64,000 bases of DNA from assembly GCA_003640385.1 (NCBI GenBank), contig RCAB01000179.1:51635-115634 (forward strand), read 5' to 3'. A model generated the notes under the pieces. The model did not search any database, had not been told where the DNA came from, and saw only the letters and a list, made by a program, of their open reading frames with translations. Source of the DNA: Setaria digitata (taxonomy: Eukaryota > Nematoda > Chromadorea > Rhabditida > Setariidae). Shown in pieces: positions 23,163 to 38,153 of the stretch; position 1 is the first letter of the stretch, and each line of letters opens with the position of its first letter. Both the position numbers and the translations under genes were made by a program.

Positions 23163-26100
23163 TCATGTACTATTCAAATTTTTTTTTAATACATCCTCAT
23201 TAAAACACACTGATGATGTTATCAGTTGTTTCTCGTCATTTTTATTACAAACTTCTTCTGATTCAGCTAAACTGATTGATGGACGTTCGTCCGCTGAATG
23301 TTCCGCATATGCTTCATCGGCCATTTTACGTCGTGAATTACTCGTAATTGACGATTCACTGACGCCATGATCAGTTGAACTGATGTTAGCACGTGCTGAA
23401 GCCGCAGTCTGCTGTGAAACGAACTTTTCAACCACCAGATCTGCTTCAGATTTTTTCGGATGCACCTCGAATAATGAGTTTTTGTTGGATGAAACCGGAA
23501 ACTGATCGCTTAATTCACTGCCTGAAAATCATTCCTTACCAGTATTGAGGAAATAAGAAGCTTTCGCTATTCATAAAAAAAAAAAAAAAAAATTCTACTT
23601 GAATCAGAGTTTTCTTGAGATGAAAGTTTTGTTAGTGCTTTTTCGACCATAAACGGAATGGCTCGTCTTTGTGATTCCGAAGTCCAATCTCGTAATCTTC
23701 TGAATCTTTTCATCATACTATTCGTATTCTGTGATCCTTCTTGCTCATCTTCATTTGATATTTTCTCCAGTATTATATCGCAACTCTGTCTTCCATGTCT
23801 CGATACTTTAAGATTTGAACAAGGCCCTCGCCGGAAATGTGGACAACTCTTGCGACGATTTTTATTCAATATATTTTCTCGCCCAACTACAAAAAAATAA
23901 AAGAAAAAATAAAACCAAAAATTGAAATAAATGGCAATATATTTAAGGAAAGAAAAAATTCTTTGAAATAAAAAAAAAACAAACTTGAAGCTTGTAAAGC
24001 TGCAAATTTTGCTTCCAAAAATTCACTACTCGTATTTTTTCCAAATTCTACTCTTGGCTAAAATTGAACAGAATAACAGTTTGAATGGAACAATTTTTTT
24101 TTTTTTTTTTTTTAACTTATCAATAACACATGAGTAAAATTTTTGATGGAAAGTAAAAAAGTGCAAATCCTTCTTCTTTTTTTTTTTTTTTTTTTCTTTC
24201 TACTATTAAACCGGAAATACTAACTAAAATGATATCTTCATTATCGGTATCAGTTTCACTATTTTCTGTTGAATCAAATGTTCCATTTGTGGTGCCGATT
24301 TTATCGTATTCATCTTGTTCAGATCGTTTTGTTACAGCTGTTAATGTTCCTGCTTGTATTCGTTCAATTGCTGATGTTATCTGTAAAAAAAAAAAAAAAA
24401 AAAAAAAAATTTATTTTATCAATTAATTTTCAATTTATCAAATCAACAAACATCGATAAATATACATGCTCATGTTAAATTTAAATTTAAATAAAAAGAA
24501 AAAAAAAAACCTTTCTCATTCTTTCCTTCCAGAAATGGTTGATTTCTGAATGAATGATCCCTCTAACAGCTGTCACTCAAATCACTACAGCTAACTCTAC
24601 TTATCGGCTACAGCACAAACTACTAACTGACCTTTTCGGTAGCTGAAACGACAAACTAACTGACTGACCTCTTTAGCAGCTACAACACCAACAAGAACAC
24701 CACATTTGGTGACATAAGCTCGTCGTATGCTAAGTAATGAGAAGATTGAGTGAACTTTGTACAGTGATGTATCTTCCACTAGTTGAAATGGTGCCAGATC
24801 AATGGTTGTTTGAGAATAATCAATTTCCTTACTGAGCTGCTCTTTTTCCCATATTTGACGCTATATGAAACTAATATTTTATTTGCTTGAAAATTTTTAC
24901 TCATTTTTTAAATTTTAATTTTTCAATAATTCTTAAATATTTGACTTTTAAATCTTAATTTTTACAATATGATATTGGCAAATAATTTCCACTTTTTTTT
25001 TTTTTTTCCACTTTCTATTAATATTTATCATTTTAAATTTAAAATACTTATATATGCAAAGAAAAAAAAAAAAAATAATAATAACACAAAATAACTATAA
25101 GGAAATATATACTTCTTCTTTACTAAGATCTTCTGGTTCTCCTCGTTTTCGTACACGAAATGTTTGTGTAATTTTTTCAAACATACCTAAAAAGAAAAGC
25201 ACTACTAGATTTTTATGAAATTCATAAATAATTTAAAGCTAAGTAGGATTTGAAATGATTAAAACAAAAAAAAACAGGAAATCACTTTAGCCTTCAAGAG
25301 CTACAAAACACACTTACTACCAAGAGTTTCACGAAAATCATGTCCAGAATGTGATTTTCCAAGCTGATTTAAATTTTCTTTGTGCAATGCTTCTTTAGAT
25401 TTTCGCACATCATATTCACTAACTGATGACTTTAGCTTTAGTTCTTGATTTTTTCCCAGTTCCAGTGATCCAGTTCGTGATCGCTGAATGTCTTCTGCAT
25501 CCGTCTGTGTTTCTGCTTTCGGAAAAACCGAACAAATGCTGAATCTGTAACAAAAAAAAAGAAAGAAAAAAAAAAGAAAACTTCTTATTTTCACTGATTA
25601 ATGATAAATAAAAGTGATAGATTTTAAAATATATATATATTACTTAAAAAACGAAACACACAAATTTCATGATAAAGAACAACTTCAAGAAGCAATTAGA
25701 TTAATTAGCTAATATCTAATAAAATATCAGTATTAAATTTGCGCTATGGAGAAAAACTGAGAAAATATATTACTTCTAGTTCTACATTTTAGAATTTTGT
25801 TGAAATTGATTTTGACAGAGCTAATTAATTAGTTTATCATAATAAAAAGCCAAAAATTGAACGACTTGACCTAAATTGCTTTCTAAAATATGATTTGAAT
25901 GTAAAAAGGTTTTTTTTTTTTTATATTTTACCCTAATCGATTATTTCTTTCTAAATTTCAAGGTTCTCAGTATGATCGTTCCGCGTGCAACAGTATTAGA
26001 TGATAAAGACTATCTCTTATCACTTGTTTCATAAAATTATCAAACTCCAAGAAGCTAGAGTAAAGAAATCAAATCAAATGCTATGTTGCAAATTTTAATA

Positions 26101-29100
26101 ATTAATTGGCAATTTTAAGAGACAAATTTCACCATTCTAATTACTTCGTTGCACTTAACTGAGTTTGCATGAAATCTCATTTGTTCTTATATGTAAGTGA
26201 CCAAAAAACTAATTATATGATGAGGCTTTTAAATGACCTAATAATTATTGGTTAAAAATTATTGGTTCTGCTTCTTACTTCTTTTCTTTATATGGTTATT
26301 AAGTCTGAAATCTAATCAAAGAGGCTCTCGTCCATCTTCTATTTGCGCATCCTAACGTTAAAATCACATCTATCAATCAATTTTACATCATACAATGATC
26401 AAATATGCTTGTTGAAAAGATGATAAATAAATAAGTTGATGTGTAAAGTTAAAAATATGTGAAATTTCAGAAGGAAGAAAAAGTGACAAAGTCTGAAGTG
26501 TATGAAATGTGGGGGGGGGGGGGGGGGGGNAGGAGATAAAAAAAAAAAGAATGTGAAGATGGAAAAGTTTGAAAATACGTAAAAATCAGAAGAGGAGAAA
26601 AAAAGTGGAGAAGAATTTGATGTTTAAAGTTGAAAAATGCATGAAATTTGAATGGAAAAAAAAAGCAAAGAAAATTAGAAGAATGTAAAAAATTTTATAA
26701 TTTAACAATATTTTATTGTAATTTTAAGCATGAAATTGAAAAACAGTACTTAACAATGCCTTCAGCCTTGCAACTTTCATCATCTTTTGTTGTTTTATCA
26801 AAATTTCTTTGCGATTGCATTCGTCGCAAATATTCAGCATGTCGCGCCTCATCGCCAACAATTTTATTTAATAAACGAAGTAAATTTTCTCGACTTACAG
26901 ATCCCAGTAGTATCATGGATGCTAAATTTTTGTTTTTGTTTTCTTTTTTCCTGCATTTAAATTTATTTTTAGAAGAAATAGAAAAAAAAAAGAAATTTTT
27001 GAAAATTCAATTCATGGAAAAATGGAAGGACCAAAATTACATAATAATATTTGAAAATTTAGTTTATAAAACTAAAATTAACAAATCATTTGACATGAAA
27101 AAATTTTACATACATGGATTATCGACCAATGGATATGCTAATAATTTATGCGTAGTTGTAAGTAATTCTTGAAGCTCATCATAAGTACTTTGTTTTGTTA
27201 GGTATTTTACATTTCTTACCATTATTTGCTCCACACGTATCTCATGAACCCTACAAAATTTACCATTTCATTTATTTAAAATTTTTTTTTTTCTTTTTCT
27301 CGCTAAAAAATAAAATAAAAAGAGAAAATCGAATGTACCATGATGTTGTTTTTGGCATATCAGGAAAATACGGTAGATGTTTAATTTTGATAATGCTATC
27401 AAAGAATGATGGTTGAAGTGATGAACAGACAATATTTGATAATAATACTGCTATCTAAAAGTAAAAGAATTGAGGATAAAGCAAGTTTAATTATCGTAAA
27501 ATTCATTTTTCCAAACAGTTCAATGATGGACGCATACGGTAGCGAAATTTGCAATTACCATAACAGGAAGTATATGTAACAGTTGGCCGGTTAATTCAAA
27601 AGCGATCACGGAAACGGAGACGGTATGTGTTACTGCACCACAAAATGAGACTGCACCTGTACAAGTAAAATAAAAAATATATTTATCAAATATTATTTGG
27701 GTTATGGTATTGCTACAATGCTTGTGATATAGTTTGGGTAATCACGGTAGCAACTGCTACACAGTATACGGTAGTTTCCATTCAAATTTCTTTATCTCTT
27801 TCTTCCTTTTCTTCTTCTTAATTAGTGTAATTAAATGATTTAATAATAAAATGAAAGACAAGATGGCTTAAAAGATAGAGTTGAATGAGCACGCACCAAC
27901 AACTGAATAGATTCCTGGAAGAATTAACAATTTCTGATCATTACGGAAGCCATTCGGGTAAGCGAATGCCATTAATTCACCTATAAAACGTCCCATTGCT
28001 GCACCAATAACAAAAGCTGGCATGAATATACCTGCTGGAACCGGCAAAGTATTCGCAATAATTACCAGAAAATACTGCAAATTTCTATAGGTGATAAGAT
28101 AAGATAAGCATGCATTGCATGCCATACTGTTATATTGCCATTGCGATAACGTTCATGATTGTTATCTTATCAATATCATATTTCTTATTAGATTCCAGAA
28201 ACTTTATAAAATTTACATAGATTATTTAGTTTAATTCGATTATTCTTTTCTTTTTCTTCTTTTTTTTTTTTTTTTATCCGTAATACACAGCTTAAAGGTA
28301 ATAAAAAAGAAAAAAATAAGCCAACTTATATGCAAATAATTAGTAAAACTTACTATTATTACTAATTTTTAATCTAATAAAAATTTAAATGAAAGCAAAT
28401 GAAGCATATTGTTTATTGCAGTGAGAAATGCTCAGAATGCAAAATATTTATTAAACTTACAAAACTAACGATAAAAACTGCAAGTTCAACAAATACCGAA
28501 TCATATATTTTCCATCGCACTATTGAAAATTCATTACACGCTTCTACGTGTAACGGATTCACATGCCACGTACAGTTAGCAAAAAAATCACGCAATGATC
28601 GTGCAAATACAGTCTAAAATTGATCATTTTCATTAACAAAAATTCTATAAATTATTAGTAAAATTTGGAATAATTTTTAAATAAACTACACGCATTTTTA
28701 TAAGTAATTGTGATGTAATAATTTTATGCTAAAATTCTTGCTCATATGAATTTTCTAGTGCTCAATAAAGATAAAGCAATTAATCAATAATTTACCAATG
28801 ATAAAGTTAATTACCTGTCTACTGAGGTACTGTCCTAAACCATGAGGATATGTTATTGTTGAATAAAGCATTGAAATTGTTAGTGGATAAACGATCCAAC
28901 TAAAATATAAAAATCTTTTAAACAATTTTCGGGGAAGAAAAACTTCAGATGAATTATCATTTAATTAAAATTCTTTCAAAATTTACCAATTTACTAATAA
29001 TTTCTGAAAAAAGTCTATTGATTGATATAGTAAGTAATTATAGTAATAATAAAGCTTAAAAATACAACTGATTCTATGCATATATCATCAATTAATGAGT

Positions 29101-32100
29101 AATAATTGATAACTGATACAGTCAACAATCATTATGATAATCAATCAAACTTATTCACTAATAATTTACGCTTAATTAGTCAATGATATGATATGATAGC
29201 GAGGAAAAAGAGCATACTGTCTCTGAAATAATCGTTTCATGAAGTTATTCCTTCGAAGAAACAATACATATCGGCGATGTATCAAAATGAACATTGCACC
29301 TGCTAGACCACATATAGCACTTAAATAAATTTTATTTATAAATTTGAAAATTAAAAAAAAAAAAAAGATTTAAATAATTACCCAATGCATGCAAAAATAA
29401 GCAATTCTTCGGGATAATACGATCGATGTCTGAATTTAGTTTGAAATAATGCTGCTAATGTTACTGAAAAAAAAAAAAACACTTTCTTCTTTTAATTTCT
29501 TTTAATGAAATCTTTGTTTGAAATTTAAAATTTTTCAAAAAGTTCTTTTTTTTCAACGTTTTTTCTTTCTACCTAGAAAGTAACAAATTTTAGGAATGAT
29601 TAACTAATTAATTAACCTTCAAATGGATCAATCCATAATCGTAGGAGTGAAAAAGTTGCTGCACCGCATGCAGCCGCAAAGAATCCACGCCAGTAATCAC
29701 GCACCGCAAAATACGCTGTCGTTACTTCAATTGAAAATAGAACACCTAAATAATTAAAATAATAAATTAATAATAGTTAAAACAATTGACTGATTGCATT
29801 TTTGAAAGTAGAAAAAAAAAGAGAAATTGTTTCTGTGCTTAAAGTAAATATACCAGATTTTAGCGTTTTCTCCCAATTTAAATGATTAAAAATTGAATCA
29901 ATTTTATTCACACACAATTAAAAAAAAAAAAATCAAAAAAATTTTTTCATCATCTAGAAATCGTCACTTCTTTTTTTTTTTTTATTTTACACAACAATAA
30001 AATGCAAAGTTAATAAAACACAAATTCTTATTTGATAATTTCCATGAAGTTTTATAAAAATATATTTTTAAAAATGCTTCATTTTTGTAACTAATATTTG
30101 TGATTTCGTTTTCGTTTTCGTTTTTTTTTTTTTTTTTTTTTTCATCAATAAATGATTTCTTCATTAATAGTAGTACATCATCACTGGATTAATGAATTCC
30201 TAATACAGTAATAGTTCACACAATTATTTTGATAATTTATAGCATTTTTGGTACTTTTTCATTCCAGATTATTAAACAATAATATAATTAATAATATTTG
30301 TAAATTAAAAAAAAAAAAATGAATTGAAGAAAAAAAAAAGAGTAAACGATTAATATATTACTTAATGTTGAAATGAAATTTTCTCGTCTCTTTTTTTTTT
30401 TATAATGAAATACTTTTTTCCACTTAATTGATAATAATTGAAATTGATTACCTCCAACAGGTGCGGAAAAAGTTGCCGCAACACCTGCTGCACATCCGGC
30501 AGCAAGTAATTCATAACTTCTTGATTCGTTCGCATAAGCTGGCTTAATACCTACTACCATACGTCGCATTTGATGTGCTACAATTGAGCCCATATGTACA
30601 AATGGTCCCTGGAAAGTAATGACGAAAAGGAAATTTGATAAGATATGATAATGAATTGATAAGCAGTAGAATAGAGAGAGTGCATGCGTGATATGATAGA
30701 TGCTAACGAAATATGATAAAATGCAATGATTTATTTAGTTATTGTTTTTTTTTTTTTTTTTTTTTCAGACAAAAATCTATAATTTATCTGTTTGATTGTT
30801 TGCTTTTTCCTTTGTTTTATTTGTTTGTTTTGTAAACAAAAATAAAATTTTCAGATTTGCATTTTAAATAGTTGTTTAAATTTTAGTTTTTGATACCTCT
30901 TTGCCGATTGGAAAACCACTTCCGATTGCAAGCATCAAGCCGATCAATTTGGATAATAAAGTACGAAATGTTAGATGTTTCTCAAGGTGCACACCTTGTA
31001 GCATTGTTTTCACTTCCGGTATACCGGATCCTGAATATATCATTAATTTTGCCAATTTTTTTCTCTTTCCTTTTTTTTTTTTTTTTTTTTTTTTTAAATG
31101 CATTCCGAATTTATTGGCAATTTTATTTCCTTTTTTCTCCTCAGTCTGCATGGACTTTTATTTTAAAATTTTACTTTCTTTTTTATCGCTTCAAATTTAG
31201 AAAAAAAAAAAAAAAAGATTTTTGGTTCGTAAAATATTTAAAATTTTTCAAATAATATCAACCCATAGCATTGATTGATAAGTAATGTACGATTGTTGTA
31301 GCAAGCATTAGCAGCATCATTGCATAAATTAGCCATGCAGCATACGTCAACAACGTGTTAATCGTTGGATCTTTTGTTAAATTAAATCTTTCCATTACTA
31401 CCACGTGATCTGGAATTAACTTACGCTTGGACTAGCTTGAACTAATCTAGTGAAACAATTCTAATTTTGAGGATTTAATTAGTTTGTTGGTGATCGAAGG
31501 AAGGAGGACGATGATTCGAATTTCTTCAAATTTTTTTCTTTTTTTTTTTTTTCTTAATAGATAATGGAATTTCGTTGCTTAAAATATTACGTCTTCCATT
31601 AATAATCGCCACTTTCTTTCTCTGTCTTCCATCAAATTAATTTCTCATTAATTAAACAATAAAAAGAAAAAAGAAATGAAAAGAAGAAAAGAGTGAGTAA
31701 TTAAGAAATGTTAAAAATTTTTGCTAACTACTAAAAAGATACATGTCTGAAGCTTATCAACCCCATAATCAAGTATCAACGATAGCACAGCCATTGCTAC
31801 ACCTAAACCAGCCAAGAATATCCAGTCCACCAGTAGCACACCAACAGCTCGATGTGGTCGACCTATAAAAGATCAATTTTCTAGGACCATTTCAGAAGAA
31901 AATAAAAAATTCTAATTTCTTTAACGCACTTCTACAGTGCTCTTCTGTCATGCATTGATGAGAAATGAAGCGTTAAAAATATATTTATACGAATTATTCA
32001 ATTTAATTTAACAGTCATTTTGATTTCAAATTATTTTCATCTATTTTAATTCCGTGTCTTTCAATATAGTTTTTCAACTTCTTCGAAGCATTCGTAAATT

Positions 32101-34927
32101 CATTCGCATTTATTTTCGCATCATCTTTCTTCATCTGTAATATTTATATATACATATTTCATGGAGACTTTTTCTTTTTAATAATTGAAAGAAAATCAAT
32201 TTTGCTTCTTATTCGATTGAGTAATTCAGTGATTAATTAAATTAAAGGGTTTTTGGCAAAAAAAAAGTTAAATTTTTTTTTTTTTGATATTCGGACAGCA
32301 TGTACAAAGAAAAATAATCAGTGCCGAATTCAGATATTTGTTGATTGATATTGAAATGATTACAATTGATTATCACAAGGGGCTGTTATAGTTTTTGCAA
32401 TAGTATTTAAAACCTTTGTAAAAACTGAATGGTTTTAATCAGTTTTGTGAAATATTAATGTAGGAAAAGGGGAAAAGGGAAGGAAGGAAAAGAAATAATT
32501 GTTGTATTTTACTTTTAGTTTAAACTATATAACATTTATTACCAATATATCACTTGTTAAAATGACTTAATCAGTGCAATTAACAAAATTAAATTTAATG
32601 GAAATACAAAATAATTTTGCCTTAATAACTCCTTCCGAATTGATGAGCAAATTTTTTCGGAAAAGAATACGAGTATTTTTAGAGAATTGAAAGAAAAAGA
32701 GGACGGCGAAACTTACAAATTTTGCAAAATAATCGCTTCTTCCGGAATCTGACCCTATCTTCTGCCGGATTGCCATTTTCTAGCTTTGCCGAATTTGATG
32801 AGCAAAATGGTCGAAGAATATTGGCGAAGTTACGATTAAAAGTGGCCCGAATTTCATGTCGAACATCTTTTGAAACACCAACAATCATTGTTGCTGTTTT
32901 TGATACACCCTGAAAGCGTATTTTTTGTTACAATATTTATTTTATCACCGTTATCATTGATTAGTGCTGTAATAATATTATAGCAAAGAAAAAGAAAACC
33001 GAAAAACTTAAAACTGAAGAGTGCAATTTCTAAAATGACATTTCAGCGAATGTCATTTTATTTTTTTTTTTGAAATATATCAAAGTACTTTCTGTAAAAT
33101 GCAGAAAATAGTGTTTCCCAAAATTGGAATTCAAAAATTAATCGTTAAATATCATTTATTATTTTTTTTTTCTTTGGTCATTTTTCAGAAGAGATTTCTG
33201 AAATCTCAAAGGAAAATTTCAATTTTCTTTACTATAATGATGAAAATTAGTTCATAATTTCATTAAACAATAGAATTCATTGGTGATATTTTAATTGGAA
33301 GGAAAAAAAAAAATTGAAAATAAATTACTCCTCATTATTTCAAAGAAATTAAGTTAGCACTAGGTGTATATGTGTGTGCTGAAACTTAAACTATATTTAG
33401 TGAAGAAAATTTTTTTTTTTTTTTATTTAGTGAAGCTCCGGAACAGATTTAGCAAATTAATTCCGGTCTATCATTTTCGTATAACAGCAATTGTTAGAAG
33501 TTACTTTGTTGATGGTATGAAAATATTGCATTTGATGATTCTGAATGATACTGAACGAATATTTATGGAAGATAATCATGATCTGACACTAAATTATACA
33601 CTGAATTTATGATTGATATTTTCGAATTCGTCATCTCTTAATGATAGAAACTGTTTTCGGATTTTTTGATTTCTTGTCAGGAAATTGCACTAGACTAATT
33701 TTATGGATTGCTGATGGATATTAAGCTAGTCAGTTTCTTCAATCAATTACATCAGTTTAAAAATAAATCTACAGTAGCAAAGAATGCATCGATTTAAAGA
33801 AAAAAAAAAAAAAAAAACGAAAAAGTCGGTAATTGATATCAAAACAGCTTGGAATTCAACCGTACTTCACAAAAATTCGATAGAAATATTTTTTCAAATT
33901 TTTTTTTTTTTTTTTTGCCTCAATAAAAAGTTTAATTTATGCCTTTTTTTGACAGTCATATTAGGGAAAAAAAGATGAGGAAAAAGCCGAAAACATTTAT
34001 TCTCTTATTTTAATGTATGAAAATCTACAAAGCAAAAGTGCCAAAGGAAAACAAATTAATAGTGTTTGGTTAAGAAAAAAAAAAAAAAAAAAAAANNNNN
34101 NNNNNNNNNNNNNNNNNNNNNNNNNNNNNNNNNNNNNNNNNNNNNNNAAAAAAAAAAAAAAAAAAAAATTAAAGAAAATGCATTAGGAAGAGGTTAAAAT
34201 TATTAAACATACATAAGAATGTTATAGGAATTCTTTAAAATGAAAAAACATTCGCCTTTTTTTTTTTTGCAAAATTTAGACAAAAACTTGTTTTGAAAAG
34301 TTATGCAAAAATTTTACGCTTAATTAATGATTTGGTTCTAATTAAATTTTTACAAAAAAAAAAAAAAAAAAAAAAAACGAAAAAAAAAATTGCGCAGAAA
34401 ATACATTAATATTAGACGGAAAAATGTGGAAAATCATATACAACTTCTTAACTTTTTAAAAAGGAAAATGAAAATTTCCTTCATCAAATGTTTTCAAATG
34501 TTTGAAACTTTACTTTTTTTTTTTTAAACTTTTTATTGCATGTTTATATTCCATTGAAATATTTGAATGAATAATATATAAAATTGCTAAAAATAAACCA
34601 TTTTAAGTCTCATATTTAGTTGTGATAAAAATTGATAATCACTGCATGAAAATTATAAATTATCATCTCTTAAATAAGTAATATAAGCACAAATGATGAT
34701 AATGTTTCTTTCGTTATTTCAATATTGTATTTTTTATAATTATTTTTTTTTTTTTGCAAATGAAAAAGCAAATAATTTTAATTTCATATTTATATATATA
34801 TATTTTTTCAATGAAAAAGCAAATGAGACGAAATAATCATATTATACAATAAATTTAAAAATAACTAAAATATCGCGAAAGAAAAAAAGTTATTTAATAA
34901 ATTTAGTGACAAAAAAGAAAAAAAAAA

Positions 34928-34958
<31 letters not shown>

Positions 34959-36233
34959 TAGCCAAAAGCTAAACAACAAACGACAGTTCCATTTACATTG
35001 CATGATGTGTTGCTTTGAATATTTAATTTCGTCTGTGCCAATGATATTTTTATTTCCACTGATTATTCAGCATAATCATTTGATAACAACTAATCATCAT
35101 ACTTTTCTCCCATTTTATACGATAAATTTTCCATGATTCACATCATCATCATTTACAAATAACACTTTGGTTAGATTCATGGATAAATTATTGTGAAAAT
35201 GTGAATTTTATGATAATAAAATGATTTAGAGAGAGAATTGAAAAGAAACATTGATAAAATGATAACAAGAAAAAAAAAAAAAAAAAAAAAAAAAAAACAG
35301 ACCAGTAAATGTAACACTTTGTTAAATTGTAAATGCAAAGTATCAATTTTTTTTTTTTTTTTTGATATGCATAGAAATTAATAATTAATTTATTTACGTT
35401 TATTTTTTATTTTTTTTTAGTTTTATTTATTCTTTATTGTTTTATGTTTAATATGGACAAATGAAAGTGGAAAATTGTTCAAATATTTAATGCTTATAAT
35501 TTTTTTACCAAAATATTTAACGATAATAATAGGTAAGAAACACTGTAATAATTAATATTTAAGTTAATCGATAATTATTTTTGAGAAAAAAAAAACTTTG
35601 ATTAAACTTAAATGTGGAAAGAAAGAAATTATCCATTCTTTACCCTGTCATCCATTCTTAAGAACTGGTTTATTTCATTTCGTTAATTTCAGCTAATTAC
35701 GGAACTAAACAACACTGAATGTTAATTAATTCTGTTCATAGCTATATCACAAACTGTTAAGTATTTAAGTAAACATTTTGGAGCAGGTAATGCTGTTGTG
35801 ATAATGTAATTGTTGATTAATTGATATGGAAATTAATAATCATTTAATATACTTTTTTTTTCTTTGAAAAGTCACTTTTTAGAATGAGAAAATAATAGAT
35901 TTATTTCTTTATTTAATTTTTGTATTTCTTTGCTTAAATTAAATTGTTTACTCAAAAAAAAAAGAAACAAATTTTTTTCATAATTAATATTTTATTTTAA
36001 CAAAGCTGATCTGAATTAACATAATTTTCTCTCAAATCTAATTTTTTTCGAATCGTAATTTATGCATCTTTGTGAATTATAATTTTTAAGATTTGTAATT
36101 TATTTAAATCATGATCCATTTGAATCGTAATCAAATAAATTCTGACATATTTTTCTTCCTAATTCATTTCAATTATAGTTTTATTCTGTCTTTAATTTAT
36201 TCAAGTTACAATCTATCCGAGCTAAAGAGGATG

Positions 36234-36269
<36 letters not shown>

Positions 36270-37650
36270 CAAATTACAAATTCTTCCTGTGATAATCATA
36301 ATTCATTAAATTAGAAAATTTATATTAAGTAACATCCAAAATCATAAGATCATTTTTCTCTGAATTTTAGTTTATCTAAATTATAATCTTATCAAACAGA
36401 AACAAACATTTTTTTTTTTTTAATACATCTGCAATTAATGCAAATAAACAAACAGATTAGGAAGCAATTTCCAGTTAGGGTTATAAAATTTACTAGTTGT
36501 TAAAATGATTTATCTTCTATTAATTGATTACTTCTTTTCTTTTTTTCTTTTATCGAGCAAACGAAGGTAAGTAATAAAGATTGTAATTTGATTAATGATC
36601 ATTTCATTTAATAATTCTTTAAAAAATTTCAAGCAAAATGTATGCACATACATCATAGGGCAGAATGATTGCACTGATTATTTAATTTCTAAAAATTTGA
36701 TTATGAAATGATGAGCTGTAGTATGGAATCAATAATTTGATCAGAGAATAGTATTTTAAAATTCTTCTGCTAAAAAATCACTAATTTTTAGAAGTATTTC
36801 ATTTCAAATTGTTAATTTAATTAATCGATTACAATATTCAGTAAATTGCAACAACTTTATGCTCCGGAATAAACTTTATTGAATTGATTGAGATTTTTTT
36901 TTTTTTTTTTTGTTGCTAATTTGAAATTCTTTTTTTTTTTTGCCAAATTGCTAAATGCTACATTTTAATGTGCTAGATAAGAAGGAACGGAAAAAGTTTT
37001 TGCAAATTTCGGTTGCAGAAAGAGGACAGAAAAAAATTTTAAAACAGAAATGATAAATTTACTATTTAATGAATATGACAAAAAACAACAAAACAAAGTG
37101 AAAAGTCTTTCAATTTCAATTACACTTATTTAAAACAATTGATAATGCATTGCTACTATAATTTGCATATTACAAACGTTTAATTGTCTTTATTATCTAT
37201 TTGTTTGTTATGCTTAATTTAATCGTGTTGAGGTGATTAATGCGCTTGCTAGACTTAATTAAATAGTTTTTTCTTTTTCCTTTTTTTTTTTTTTTTTTTC
37301 ATTTTTTTTTTTCGTAAGCAAATTTATACAAAATCATATACTGCTCACTTATTTGTGTTTGTACTAATATTTCGTTACTCCTCAAATAATTCCAGCAATT
37401 CGTAGCAGAAGTTACAAAAAAATTTAATGCAAATAGAAAAGAAAGTGAAGTGTAATTAATGCTATCTATCATTGGTTGAAATATGAATTTGACTTAATAA
37501 CTGAATGATAAATGATAAATTGCATCAAAACAATCAATTATAATAATAGATAAATAAAATAACATTTCGGACGAAGTTGTGCTTGTGCTCAATTGAATAA
37601 ATCTCAGAATTTACATATTATTGATATGATTTTATTTATTGTTAAATAGC

Positions 37651-37682
<32 letters not shown>

Positions 37683-38119
37683 TAGATGAATGAATGCAAA
37701 ACTTTGGCGTAAATTTTAGCGCTGAAATATTTTTGTATAAGTTAAAAATGTAACTAAAATTACCAAAAAAACTCATTTGAATTTTTACTTCACACTTTTA
37801 TATTCGATATTTCGGTTTAATTAATATAAATGATTATTAGTAACTTCTTTCATAGCTATTCATCGCTGTAAAAGCATTTACAATTTGTGAAATTTTCATT
37901 TTGATTCAAATTGTTTGAAGATCGCCCATTCAGAGAAGAATTAGAATGTCTTATCATCTAAATGATTCGATTTATCAAATTCATAATGTTCACTTTTGAT
38001 CTAAATCCAATATTTATTCTGATCAGATATGCATACTTCATTAATTAACATCTAAAAGCTGCCTAATTTTTGTCCTAATCCGTTGAAAAAAAAAAAATCA
38101 AGAGAAATGGAAAACAAAC

Positions 38120-38153
<34 letters not shown>

